A stretch of 64,000 nt of DNA from Pirellulaceae bacterium (GCA_019636375.1 JAHBXS010000004.1:1-64000); one strand, 5' to 3'; shown: positions 6,959 through 16,079, counted from the stretch's first letter. Notes: generated by a model not told the origin, from the letters alone. Translations and numbers: made by a program.

Positions 6959-8242
6959 CTACAAATCGGCGTAAAGGTCGCTGTATTTTTTCGCTTGTTG
7001 CGGGCTAGAGTGGTTTTCGGCGATTTTCCGCATTGCATTTGAGGCGAGAAGTTGGCGAAGTTCAGGGTCTTGAGCAAGATTATCAATTGCGTCGGAAAGA
7101 GAATTTGAAGTAGCAGGATCGAACAACCAGCCCGTCTCGCCATGCAGGACGACTTCTGGGATGCCACCGACGCTCGAGCCGATCACCGGCGTACCGCAGG
7201 CCATTGCTTCGAGGGCCATTTGCGGTTGATTGTCTTCGCGAGAGGGAACGACAAAAAAATCACAGGCAGCATAGGCGGTCGCCTGGAGACGTTCGTCGGT
7301 CACAAATCCTAACGAGTGGACCTTATCCAACCCCAACTCCTTGGCGTCCAGCTCGCCGCCGCCAAAAATCAGCGCCTGCAATCGCGAGCGACTTTGGCAT
7401 TGCCCGAAAGCTCGAATGAGTTCCGCAAAACCTTTGCGAGGGTTACTCAATTGATCGGCACCAAAACCAACGATCGTACAGTCAGTGGGGAGTTGAAGTT
7501 GATTGCGTGCGGATGTTTTCTCTTGGTACGAAAAGACTTCCAAATCGAGTCCATAAGGAATTTGCTCGAACTGCGTCCAGCGCGGCCAGACGCCACTCCT
7601 CCTTGCCAAGTCCAACATCCAGGCACTCGGTGCGACAACAGCCAGCCGACGAAAGCGGCTGAATATTTTTTGCTTCACTTCGAATGAAGATCGCGACACA
7701 TCGAATTCTGATGGTGACTGGACCTGGGGACAGTTACCACAACCTGTTTGAAATCGATGACAGCCGTCATTGAAATGGCAGCCACCGGTGAACGGATTCA
7801 TGTCGTGCAGAGTCCAGACCAACGGGCATTGCGGGTCAATGCCGTCAAAAAAAGTCGGGTAGTCCGCCATGTAGGAAATCCAATGTAGATGGGTGACATG
7901 AGCTTTTGAATCTCCCGAGTTCGGATGCGCCGTCGTGAGTTGCTCGGCCATTGAAAACGTTTCAATATTGAGAGATCGCGGTGCCAGATGCCGTTCGTAA
8001 AGGCGGCGGATGCGGCGGTTTTGGTGTTTTTCTAGCCAACGCGAAATGGGCCACGGCCAACCGGGGAATTTGATAGGGCCTTGGTCGAGTTGCTGGGCGG
8101 CCTCGATTGCGACGGGGCCGCGTTCGTTCAGCGAAAAGATAAACCGGCTATCGAGATTGAGCTTGAGTAACTCAACATGTAAACGCTTGGCAGCAATTGC
8201 CGCTCCACCATGCGGAAAAGTCAAATAGTGATGGACTTGCAT
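6959..8242 (-). CDS. Glycosyltransferase, GT4-like
   Basis: A 427-residue family 4-type glycosyltransferase, presumably adding a sugar to a surface polysaccharide or glycolipid on the cytoplasmic side. The N-terminal half has the marker HLHWISYMADYPTFF and a Cys-rich stretch GGCHFNDGCHRFQTGCGNCP (four Cys) that is common in colanic-acid-type transferases. The C-terminal half has the nucleotide-sugar motif SREDNQPQMALEAMACGTP. ATG 8242 overlaps the stop of the upstream gene (TGATG), so the two are translationally coupled and probably act in one pathway. The acceptor is unknown. Confidence 0.88.
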   Translation of the reverse strand: MQVHHYLTFPHGGAAIAAKRLHVELLKLNLDSRFIFSLNERGPVAIEAAQQLDQGPIKFPGWPWPISRWLEKHQNRRIRRLYERHLAPRSLNIETFSMAEQLTTAHPNSGDSKAHVTHLHWISYMADYPTFFDGIDPQCPLVWTLHDMNPFTGGCHFNDGCHRFQTGCGNCPQVQSPSEFDVSRSSFEVKQKIFSRFRRLAVVAPSAWMLDLARRSGVWPRWTQFEQIPYGLDLEVFSYQEKTSARNQLQLPTDCTIVGFGADQLSNPRKGFAELIRAFGQCQSRSRLQALIFGGGELDAKELGLDKVHSLGFVTDERLQATAYAACDFFVVPSREDNQPQMALEAMACGTPVIGSSVGGIPEVVLHGETGWLFDPATSNSLSDAIDNLAQDPELRQLLASNAMRKIAENHSSPQQAKKYSDLYADL

Positions 8243-9126
8243 CAAGCCGACTTACGACGTTCACGATAATACTGGGCCAACAAAACGCTTTCTAAAACTG
8301 CCTGTCGCCCACGCCGATAAAAACAGACACTCAGATGACGTTTGGCGAGGTCGACTTGATCGCAGAATGAATTCCAAGAGTGCCGTTGTCGCTCGTGTTC
8401 ACTAATTGGAGAAGTGCAGAGGTCGATAAAAGTATCTTTGTCCTGCATAAATCCATGCAAGACACAGGATCGATCCGAAACCAAATCTCTCCTCACACGC
8501 CCGACCGTTGAAAAAGCGATTTGCGTCGTCTCTTTGACAGTGCCGACTTGGAGAGCGAACGGGTAGACGGCCATATCAAAGACACCTTCGCGGGCCTCCG
8601 CTGGCAAGCGCATTCCGAAATCCAAAGCGTAACAAGCACCACCATTGATATGAGCGTCGAGAACTTTTTTTCTCCGACGCAACCAACGGAATTTGTACGT
8701 CTCGGGGACGAAACAGCCCATCATCACGGGGTCTTCATCGCCATCATGCCATTCATTAGCGAGACGACTGAGCCAATCGGGTTTGGTCACCGCCATGTCG
8801 GACTCGAACCACAAACTGAATCCGGGTCCCTTAAACTTCTCCGCTACATAGTCCATCGCGTCCCAGAACATCGCGGTGGGACCCTGGGGATAACCGAACA
8901 CTTGGGTGGGGCATTGAATATGGTGGACGTCACCCAATTCTCGAAAGGCCGATTCCAACTCGAAGTTCAGCGGAGTGCGTGGACTGGCGGCCAACAGAAA
9001 CTTGCAAGGCAAGGGATCGTTGCGATGTTCGCGGAGCCATGCGGCGGTCCGCAAATAGCGGACGACTTCTTCGTCGCAGAAGTAAGGCAAAATACAAACG
9101 TATTTCGGCTGGTTTGTAGGTTCCAT
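8242..9126 (-). CDS. Glycosyltransferase-like protein (GT-A fold suspected)
   Basis: A 294-residue soluble protein that I assign tentatively. The N-terminus (YVCILPYFCDEEVVRYLRTA) and the acidic motif WFESDMAV near residue 108, followed later by HINGGACYALDFGM, fit a nucleotide-diphospho-sugar transferase of GT-A type, where an acidic pair binds the metal. No membrane segment or signal peptide is seen. It is the first gene of a coupled pair with the GT4 gene and shares its stop/start bases. An alternative is a non-catalytic member of the same fold. Confidence 0.6.
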   Translation of the reverse strand: MEPTNQPKYVCILPYFCDEEVVRYLRTAAWLREHRNDPLPCKFLLAASPRTPLNFELESAFRELGDVHHIQCPTQVFGYPQGPTAMFWDAMDYVAEKFKGPGFSLWFESDMAVTKPDWLSRLANEWHDGDEDPVMMGCFVPETYKFRWLRRRKKVLDAHINGGACYALDFGMRLPAEAREGVFDMAVYPFALQVGTVKETTQIAFSTVGRVRRDLVSDRSCVLHGFMQDKDTFIDLCTSPISEHERQRHSWNSFCDQVDLAKRHLSVCFYRRGRQAVLESVLLAQYYRERRKSA

Positions 9127-9337
9127 CGATTCATTCCATTAAATCGGCGAGGGTGGCCTAGCCATGCTGCAACTATCTAAAGTTTCCAACAGAATGGCTT
9201 GCTCGAAGCGCGCAATCCACAACAAGACCCCACCTTCTATTTCGGTCGAAGCCATATTTTGTATTTCGCGACCGCCAAAAGGTCAACCGCGAACACGCGT
9301 GCTAGCGTCGCGAGAGGCCGTTAACAAAAGCTGCAAA

Positions 9338-9634
9338 CTAGCTTTTCTTGGCCACTTTTTTCTTCGCAGTTTTCTTTTCGGTCGATTGATACGTTCCGCC
9401 GAATTTCTTGCGGAATTTATCGACGCGACCCATCGTGTCAACGAACTGTTGCCGACCGGTGTAGAAAGGATGCGAGGCACTGGAAATATCAACGTAGTAA
9501 ACGGGATATTCGTTGCCGTCTTCCCATTTAATCGTCTCGGTGGTGCGGATTGTCGAGCGGGTCAAGACCGCAAAATCAGCCGTCTTATCTTTGAAAACGA
9601 CTTGGCGATATTCGGGGTGAATTTTATCTTTCAT
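9338..9634 (-). CDS. rpmE2: 50S ribosomal protein L31, type B
   Basis: A 98-residue L31 homologue with [40 protein letters not shown] and [18 protein letters not shown]. It lacks the CxxC zinc pairs of type A L31, so it is the zinc-independent form (C-minus). It has a lysine-rich extension ([13 protein letters not shown]) beyond the usual end. It is isolated on the minus strand between the glycosyltransferase pair and the outer-membrane assembly genes. Confidence 0.93.
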   Translation of the reverse strand: MKDKIHPEYRQVVFKDKTADFAVLTRSTIRTTETIKWEDGNEYPVYYVDISSASHPFYTGRQQFVDTMGRVDKFRKKFGGTYQSTEKKTAKKKVAKKS

Positions 9635-9764
9635 GGGCCTGTCACCTATTCAATTGTCTGCGAATTCGAAGGGGAAATCTTAACTTCTGGCAAGCCAGTT
9701 GTCAACGCGATGTCGCCTCAAGCACGCGCCCCCTGAAGCGATCGATACATAAAAGCTACCCGGT

Positions 9765-11471
9765 TTATCGGGTAAAACCCATATAAAAGCTGAAGATTTG
9801 CCGGTCGTCTGCGTCAGTTTTGTTAACTGGGAACGCGAAATCAAAGGCCAATGGGGCACCCCCCATCCCAGCCATCGGGAGGTGGACTCGAAGACCCAAT
9901 CCGGGTGCTATGCGAAAAGAATCCCAATTAAGTTTGACACTTTCCTCAACCGTTCCGAAGTCCACAAACGCGACCCCGCGGATCATGTCGTCGTGAGTTA
10001 ATGGGAACATGTACTCTACTGAACTTATCCATTGGAATGGTCCACCAACTCGAACGTCGCCTTCCACAGGCCCCATTCCCCGGAAGTCGAAACCTCGCAT
10101 CGTTGAGAAGCCACCGGCAAAATAGTTTTCAAAAATGGGTGTGTCCGAACCAGAGAAACCAAGCTTTGTGCCGTAGCTCAACGTATGCCGTCCCGAGCGG
10201 TCCATTCGTTCGTAAATCAAGTGGTATTTTCGCCACTCCAAATCGGCCCTAGGAAAACTCACTTCTCCAAACGCTTGTGTAAAACTCAATGATGTGAACG
10301 TTCCGTCTGTGGGGAGAAACGGATGATCTCGAGTATCGTTGACAATACTCAGCGTGGCCATGAACAAGTCGGTGCTACCCAGCGAGTCATTTAGCTGCTG
10401 CGATGTATTAACTCGCGGATCGAATAATTTGACGTCTTCCATCCGCAATCCAAGACTGACGCTCAAATCCGGTGTCAAGCGATAGCCGAACGCAAATCGA
10501 CCACCTAAACGCTGTTCGTTCCAATCAAAGTAGTTTCGAGTGAAGTAAAAACCACTCAGTGAAAAGCTGATGTTCGTGTCGAACAAATAGGGTTCCGTAA
10601 AATTGACCATGTAGCGTTGCACGAGATTTCCTGGAACAAGTTCCATACGGAAGCCTTGTCCGGCGCCTCGCCAAGCCGTCCCGTCTCTGATGTCGCGGAA
10701 ACCACGTGGGAAGCGGGTTATGTCGAAATTTCTCTCGTCGATAATGAATTGCCCCACGAGTCCGTTTTCTGAGTTGTACGCACCGCCGAGGTTGATGCGG
10801 CCAGTCTGGCCTTCGCTAGCGGAGATGACCAAATCAGCATAGTTTTGATCGAGGTAATTTCTCGGAAAAGTTGCCGAGCCTGATGGTGGATAGGGGTAAA
10901 CCAGCGGGTTCAGTTCATTGGGCGAACCGATTCGTTCCGAAGGGGTCAAAAATGGAGTCTGCACTCCTTGAGCACCCAATTCAGGATACTGATACGTGGC
11001 CTGAGACACACCGCCGGGACCGCCTCCGTCTTGCTGATTGGATTGGCTCGACTGAATAAATGCTGCACCAGGATTGAACTCACCGCCGGAGACCTGATAA
11101 GACGCTTGCACGACGTTGGAGTTTTGAAACGAGCCGGGATCCTGGCCACGAACAACCGATGTTGCCGATGTTGTCGAATGATTTGCAAAAGATCCTTGAG
11201 CCTTGGTTTGCGGAATGGCTTCTGCATTTACTGAGTTGTTGACGAGTGAGTTGTCAACCGGATTGTTACTGGCCCCATAAATCGGCTTGGCTCGATTGCT
11301 GAAAGGCATTTCATAAGGCTCAGACGACTCTGAGTCTTTTCCGGCCTCGTACCAACGAGTCGCCGTCGGGCCTTTGGCGTCCGAATTCCAGGGGGTTCGA
11401 CAACCCGCCAACGCGAACACCATCGAAGCCAATAGAATTGCAATCAGTTGAAATGAAGGGGTTTTTATCAT
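9765..11471 (-). CDS. Omp85/BamA-type beta-barrel protein, lipoprotein signal
   Basis: A 568-residue outer-membrane protein. The N-terminus has a lipobox (VFALAGC), followed by about 170 low-complexity residues rich in N, Q, S, G and P. From about residue 200 to the end comes a 16-strand-type Omp85 barrel with alternating aromatic strands. The conserved loop-6 motif is present as MRGFDFRGMGP (VRGF equivalent). No POTRA domain is present; these are in the upstream gene, whose stop overlaps this start (ATGA, 4 bases). Together the two proteins equal one BamA. The C-terminal residue is Arg rather than the usual aromatic. Likely role: insertion of proteins into the outer membrane. Confidence 0.8.
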   Translation of the reverse strand: MIKTPSFQLIAILLASMVFALAGCRTPWNSDAKGPTATRWYEAGKDSESSEPYEMPFSNRAKPIYGASNNPVDNSLVNNSVNAEAIPQTKAQGSFANHSTTSATSVVRGQDPGSFQNSNVVQASYQVSGGEFNPGAAFIQSSQSNQQDGGGPGGVSQATYQYPELGAQGVQTPFLTPSERIGSPNELNPLVYPYPPSGSATFPRNYLDQNYADLVISASEGQTGRINLGGAYNSENGLVGQFIIDERNFDITRFPRGFRDIRDGTAWRGAGQGFRMELVPGNLVQRYMVNFTEPYLFDTNISFSLSGFYFTRNYFDWNEQRLGGRFAFGYRLTPDLSVSLGLRMEDVKLFDPRVNTSQQLNDSLGSTDLFMATLSIVNDTRDHPFLPTDGTFTSLSFTQAFGEVSFPRADLEWRKYHLIYERMDRSGRHTLSYGTKLGFSGSDTPIFENYFAGGFSTMRGFDFRGMGPVEGDVRVGGPFQWISSVEYMFPLTHDDMIRGVAFVDFGTVEESVKLNWDSFRIAPGLGLRVHLPMAGMGGAPLAFDFAFPVNKTDADDRQIFSFYMGFTR

Positions 11472-12955
11472 CGGGTCATCCCCCAATCATCTCGGGCCAT
11501 ACGTTCCAGCTCCCTTAACTCGGGCGGTCTAACAACAATTCTGGGGGGCGGGCCAGGAACACTTGGGTCCGAGCCAGCAAAAATCTGTGAACTCATCAAT
11601 CGTCGCTCTGAGTTTCGTATTTCTCGAATATCGATAATGTCGCCTGGCCGCAGACTTAGGCGGTTGAGCAATACCTCGCGTTTGGTCACGCCGTAGTCGC
11701 CGCCGATTTCGACGAAGATTTTGCCGACTCGATATTGTTTGCCCTCGGCAATTTTGTAAACCAAATCGATCGTGCCAGGAGTTTCGAGAAACCGTGGCTC
11801 GGCTTCGACATCGGCAAAGACGTAGCCGGTCGAGCCATACAGATCGCGGAGTTTTACCAAATCGGCGTTCATTAGCGAGGCGTCGAAGAATGGCAATTCG
11901 CCATCCTCTGGTTTGAGTTTGACCAGCCCGGACAAGTCTTCGTAGCCGTAGACTTCGTTGCCGATGAACGCCACGTTGCGGACTTGGTATCGCGGCCCCT
12001 CATCAACAATGAACTTAAGAGTCAGCCAGCGACCGTCGTTGCTCTCGGCAATTTCGCGACCGATTCGACAACTGAAGTAACCCAAATTGTGATAGTAGGT
12101 CATCAATCGCTTGACGTCTTGATCGATTTCCTCACGTTTGACAAGTCCGCCGAAGAGTTTTCCAATGCCGGGGCGAGATTTGACTTGGGTTTTTAGGCGT
12201 CCATCGCTGACCACCGTGTTTCCTTCGAACTGCGTCGCCCAATAGCGTTGTTTTTGATCTTCGTGAATTAGAAAGGTCACTTTGCGATCACCCGATTCCG
12301 AACCGTCAATGATCTCGACTTGTGTGTTGGGGTAGCCTTTGTCTCGATAATGCTCCTCGATGCGTCCCTTCATCATACGAATCTCGTACACATCCAGGCG
12401 TTGACCATCGGAGATCGAAAGGTGTCGTTTCAAGGCCCGGTCGGAAATGCCTCGATTGCCGACGAATTCAATCGAATCGAGGAACGGCTTTTCTTCGATT
12501 TCGATGGTGATGATATAGCCTTGCGGGGTTCGTTCAAGAAACGGTCCGTTGACTCGCTTGATTTCTGGCATTCGCCACAATTGTTCGACGTCTTTTTTCA
12601 GGATGTCTGGATCAAAGTAGCGACCCACACGACTATTAACGTTTCGCAAAACCTGATGAGTGGCCAAGCGTTCGTTGCCAATCACGCGGATTTCAGCGAT
12701 GAGCTTTTCCTGATTCGGGCTGGCTTGTGATTGACCGGTCGATGGCGTTGCAGTGCTGGGGGCGGGGTCAGGGCTTTGGAAACGGACATCAAAAATATTT
12801 TCCTCAGCAGGAGACCGCCAAGCCTTGCAACCGGTGGCCGAAAAGGGGACGAGCAACGCGACGGTCGCAAACAAACATGCGAGTCGCTGGCATCGTCTTT
12901 GGATGGGTCGTAGATGGTCTGGCATCTTCCGAAAACACTCCCTTGTTGTCGGCAT
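11468..12955 (-). CDS. POTRA-domain lipoprotein, BamA N-terminal part
   Basis: A 495-residue periplasmic protein made of POTRA-type repeats. A lipobox is seen as SATGC after the hydrophobic LACLFATVALLVPF. Successive POTRA units start near IAEIRVIGNERLATHQVL, FLDSIEFVGNRGISDRAL, YWATQFEGNTVVSDGRL, YQVRNVAFIGNEVYGYEDL and YRVGKIFVEIGGDYGVTK, making five units as in BamA. The protein stops before any barrel; the barrel is encoded by the next gene with a 4-base overlap. ATG 12955 and ATG 12925 are both possible starts; the latter has CGGAAG just upstream. A true BamA fused in one chain is not seen in the window. Confidence 0.82.
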   Translation of the reverse strand: MPTTRECFRKMPDHLRPIQRRCQRLACLFATVALLVPFSATGCKAWRSPAEENIFDVRFQSPDPAPSTATPSTGQSQASPNQEKLIAEIRVIGNERLATHQVLRNVNSRVGRYFDPDILKKDVEQLWRMPEIKRVNGPFLERTPQGYIITIEIEEKPFLDSIEFVGNRGISDRALKRHLSISDGQRLDVYEIRMMKGRIEEHYRDKGYPNTQVEIIDGSESGDRKVTFLIHEDQKQRYWATQFEGNTVVSDGRLKTQVKSRPGIGKLFGGLVKREEIDQDVKRLMTYYHNLGYFSCRIGREIAESNDGRWLTLKFIVDEGPRYQVRNVAFIGNEVYGYEDLSGLVKLKPEDGELPFFDASLMNADLVKLRDLYGSTGYVFADVEAEPRFLETPGTIDLVYKIAEGKQYRVGKIFVEIGGDYGVTKREVLLNRLSLRPGDIIDIREIRNSERRLMSSQIFAGSDPSVPGPPPRIVVRPPELRELERMARDDWGMTR

Positions 12956-13055
12956 GGAATAATCGTCGCTTAAAATCTTTAAAAAATCTGCCTTCAAGGC
13001 GGAGTAAATACAGAAAGTATTCGAAAGCGACAAGTGGACTTTGAATCGATAACCC

Positions 13056-13537
13056 TTACGAATGCCGACAAGTCACGGTTCGCAAGATTCTTTCGCTAGC
13101 AGTTGGCGGGCAATTTTGCACGTTGCGGAATATACCGAGCGTTGGGCTTTCAAAACTCTTTTCATTTCGCCGACCTCGACGTTTGGAGCAGACGGTAATT
13201 CTCAATGGTGCGTTCCAAAATTCCTTGCCTTGGCAATTTAAACGGTATTTGGCCTTCCGCAATTGTTTCCCGCCGCAATAGGTCCTTTTTGGCTTGCTCG
13301 CTCGGCAATCGAGAAATTCGATAGGATTCGAACGCCACATGAACCCATGAGGTCAATAAGTCTTTTTCGCCGCCGGGTCAGCCGGAATGCGTTAGCATGA
13401 GGTTTCCCCGAAAATGTGCCGAAACCGGATGCTGACAAATGCCGGCTGATTGTTAAGTTTGAAAAACCGATGAGCCCTGCGGAAATCCTGCCACCCTTTG
13501 ACGAAAAACCGAAATAAGCCTAAAACAGTGTATGCCG
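13056..13537. other. Intergenic region upstream of the SRP RNA
   Basis: About 480 bases without a credible gene between the POTRA gene (minus) and the SRP RNA (plus), so both promoters should lie here. The only structure I see is the palindromic repeat at 13379-13447. Confidence 0.4.
13379..13447. repeat. Palindromic repeat, CAGCCGG family, copy 1
   Basis: The left arm CAGCCGGAATGCGTTAGCAT continuing to GAGGTTTC pairs imperfectly with GAAACCGGATGCTGACAAAT continuing to GCCGGCTG. About three quarters of the positions match. A closely similar left arm recurs at 47116-47144 (CAGCCGGAGTGCATTAGCAC), so this is a dispersed element. Confidence 0.6.
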
Positions 13538-13645
13538 CTTGAGAACGAGTGGGCCCCGTGAGGGGGAGCCGTGAACCGGGTCAGATCTGAAATATGAAGC
13601 ATCCCTAAGCGGGGTACTCTTGTGCGGGGTCCGCTCATTCTCAAG
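13538..13645 (+). ncRNA. ffs: Small bacterial signal recognition particle RNA (4.5S)
   Basis: The central part carries the SRP RNA signature: GTGAACCGGGTCAG (13571-13584) and, on the return strand, AAGCATCCCTAAGC (13597-13610). The flanks close a long hairpin: CTTGAGAACGAGTGGGCCCC (13538-13557) pairs with GGGGTCCGCTCATTCTCAAG (13626-13645), with a few wobbles. A run of seven Ts follows immediately and serves as a terminator. The RNA guides Ffh and FtsY to nascent membrane proteins. Its position just before dnaX is common in bacteria. The apical part (AGATCTGAAATATGAAGC) departs from the usual GGAA-capped stem. Confidence 0.88.
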
Positions 13646-13685
13646 TTTTTTTCGCTTTTTTGGCGAGCGGACGTTGAAAATTTAC

Positions 13686-13748
13686 CGTAGCTACCGTTGC
13701 CAAACGGTGGTATTGCTCGATCCCCACCGTCTGGCGACGGTAGCTACG
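13686..13748. repeat. Palindromic repeat, GTAGCTACCG family
   Basis: CGTAGCTACCGTTGCCAAAC continuing to GGTGG (13686-13710) is mirrored by CCACCGTCTGGCGACGG (13724-13740) plus TAGCTACG, with only a few mismatches across 25 paired positions. It lies between the SRP RNA terminator and dnaX, so it is in the dnaX leader or promoter area. Confidence 0.7.
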
Positions 13749-13796
13749 TTTCTGCCGCTTGCCTTTTCGGACATTCATTGACGAGAGCCCAGGTGT

Positions 13797-15710
13797 ATGT
13801 CGGATCAAGTCGCCCCTTCTTACACCGTCGTCGCCCGTCGCTATCGCCCCCAGGCCTTTGCGGAACTTGTCGGCCAGCCGCATGTCATCACGGCCCTTTC
13901 TAACGCCATCGAGCAGCATCGCGTCGGCCATGCGTATCTATTTACGGGTGCTCGGGGAGTGGGCAAAACCTCGACTGCGAGGATTTTCGCCAAGTGCCTG
14001 AATTGCGTCGAAGGCCCGACCACGACCCCCTGTAACGAATGTGATGTCTGCAAATCGGTCTCGGTCGGAGAAGACATCGATGTTCTCGAAATCGACGGTG
14101 CCAGCAATCGCGGGATTGAGGAGATTCGGCAGCTACGCTCGAACGTCAACATTCGGCCCAGTCGTTGCCGGTACAAGATTTACATTATCGACGAAGTCCA
14201 CATGTTGACGACTCCCGCCTTCAACGCCTTGCTGAAGACGTTGGAAGAGCCCCCGGCCCACGTCAAATTTATTTTCTGCACCACCGACCCGCACAAAATT
14301 CCGATCACCGTGCTGTCGCGTTGCCAACGGTTCGATTTCTCACCGGTTGAGGCCGATGACATCTGCGGGAAGCTTCGCGAAATCGCACAGGCGGAAGGGG
14401 TTGCCGCCGACGAAGGGGCCTTAGAACTCATCGCTCGCCGGGCCAATGGTTCGATGCGCGATAGCCAATCGTTGCTCGAACAAATCCTTTCCTTTTGCGA
14501 TCAGCAAATCCGCGTTGAAGACGTTTACCAGCTTCTCGGCACAGCCGACATGGGGCGTGTGACCAGTATCGTGACGGCGATTGTCAGCAAGGACTTGGCC
14601 GGAGTTCTGGGAGAGATCGAAGGGACGCTTAAGACCGGCGTCGATATCGGGCAGCTTGCTCAGCAACTTGTCGGCTACCTCCGCGACATGATGGCCACCA
14701 AGGCGGGGTGCGAGCCAAAGTTTTTGATCAACGTCGCTGGTTCGGAAATTGAACCGATGACCGAACTGACGACCAGGGTCGATTTGCAGACAATTTTGGC
14801 GATGATCCAATTGATCGATCAAGCGGTCACGCGGATGCAGCACAGCCATCACAGTCGCGTATTGCTGGAAGCCGCCGCTCTGCGCTGTTGTGAACTGGAG
14901 AACCTGCAAGCGATCGCGGATTTGCTCGCCGGAGTCGCTCCGTCAGCCATCAGTCCCGCAGCCGCAGCCAATCCACCTGCTCAACGGCCAAATCCAGGCC
15001 CAGCTTCAACTACCGCAAGTTCGGACGCTGCTAAAAAAAAAACTGACGTAGCTCCCACTTTGCAGAAACCACAACCGGAAAAACCACCACCGGTTTCGGC
15101 ACCTGTCGTGGAAAAACCTTCAGCGGTGGCGGTCGAATCGCCTGTGGTTGCTGATGATGTTTCCTCTTTGTCTGCAACCGACAGCTCTCGCCCAGTAGCC
15201 CCCCCTGAACCCGCGTCGTCGATGTCCGATACGGCTCCTCAAGTTTCAATCTCTCCGGTAGCCGTCGTGGCACCCAGTTCTGAGCCAGCGACCGCCACAG
15301 CGGAACCTGTCGCCGGCCTTACGTTAGAGGCCGCCTGGAAGCGGGCTTTGGAATTGGTCGGCAGCCTCACCGCCGACATGGCGTCGGACTATCAGAGTAT
15401 TCGAGCGGTTGATGGGACTCAGCGTTTACAAGTCATTCTGGGAGAGTCGTATCACGCCAAAATGTGCAATCAGGCGGATCGACGGCTCAAGTTTGAGGAG
15501 GCGATGAGCGAGGTTTTGGGGCACCGTACGACTTTGGAATTTATTGCAACGCAGACGCGGGAAGACCAAGCCCACGAGGCGCCTCGAAAACTTTCTCTTC
15601 GCGAACGAATGCAAGCCGCCTCGGAACTCCCCTTCGTCAAAGCCGCCCTGCACATCTTTAACGCCGAAGTCACCGACGTCTCCGACGCGAGCATAAAGAC
15701 TCCGCGATAA
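13797..15710 (+). CDS. dnaX: DNA polymerase III subunit gamma/tau
   Basis: The 637-residue clamp-loader ATPase of the replisome. The Walker A motif GARGVGKT is at 51-58. Zinc-binding cysteines are at 70, 79, 82 and 85 (CNECDVC). The Walker B/DExx region is IIDEVHMLT near 130, and sensor 1 is IFCTTDPHKIP near 160, followed by the arginine-finger SRC motif. Residues about 390-510 form a long Pro/Ala/Ser/Val linker, and the C-terminal about 130 residues are a tau-like domain (LRERMQAASELPFVKAAL). Start ATG 13797 follows AGGTGT. I looked for a programmed frameshift that would make gamma: CTAAAAAAAAAACTGACG lies near 15030, inside the linker, and is a plausible slippery site. Confidence 0.95.
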   Translation: MSDQVAPSYTVVARRYRPQAFAELVGQPHVITALSNAIEQHRVGHAYLFTGARGVGKTSTARIFAKCLNCVEGPTTTPCNECDVCKSVSVGEDIDVLEIDGASNRGIEEIRQLRSNVNIRPSRCRYKIYIIDEVHMLTTPAFNALLKTLEEPPAHVKFIFCTTDPHKIPITVLSRCQRFDFSPVEADDICGKLREIAQAEGVAADEGALELIARRANGSMRDSQSLLEQILSFCDQQIRVEDVYQLLGTADMGRVTSIVTAIVSKDLAGVLGEIEGTLKTGVDIGQLAQQLVGYLRDMMATKAGCEPKFLINVAGSEIEPMTELTTRVDLQTILAMIQLIDQAVTRMQHSHHSRVLLEAAALRCCELENLQAIADLLAGVAPSAISPAAAANPPAQRPNPGPASTTASSDAAKKKTDVAPTLQKPQPEKPPPVSAPVVEKPSAVAVESPVVADDVSSLSATDSSRPVAPPEPASSMSDTAPQVSISPVAVVAPSSEPATATAEPVAGLTLEAAWKRALELVGSLTADMASDYQSIRAVDGTQRLQVILGESYHAKMCNQADRRLKFEEAMSEVLGHRTTLEFIATQTREDQAHEAPRKLSLRERMQAASELPFVKAALHIFNAEVTDVSDASIKTPR

Positions 15711-15814
15711 GTTGATGATACCGACGCTCTCATCGCGTTTGCGAAGACAAGTAGCGGAAGTCGTCGGCGGCTTGTTGATTTTTTGCCCGCTTCGATGGTC
15801 ACTGGCGATCCCTA

Positions 15815-15866
15815 AACCCGAAGCGTCAGCGAGTGGGATATATTCCCCTCACTAACGTTTCGGGTT
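15815..15866. repeat. Palindromic repeat, CCCGAAGCG core, copy 2
   Basis: AACCCGAAGCGTCAGCGAGT (15815-15834) is followed by GGGATATATT, then CCCTCACTAACGTTTCGGGT (15846-15865). The core matches the inner palindrome at 5287-5340. Located about 100 bases after dnaX, it could form a hairpin in the 3' end of the dnaX message, but no T-run follows. Confidence 0.75.
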
Positions 15867-16079
15867 GCGAAATTATCAATGAGGCTTTGACGATTTTCGC
15901 TACTATGAAATCGAATCCGGGGTCAAACACTGAGAAAAGGCTGTTTTTCGCGACTTTTTTGCGATTTTTGAAATTCCGTCGTGTTTTCAGATTTTTTTCT
16001 TGACACCATTCTTCAAACCCTTAGAATTTGCGGCAAAGGGTCGAGTTGGCTTTTGGAGTTTAGTCGGACCATCGGTTGT

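Noticed and set aside
13314..13345. tRNA-like TTCGAA motif upstream of the SRP RNA
   Set aside because: Only the T-loop-like hexamer matches; no arms of a cloverleaf can be built around it.
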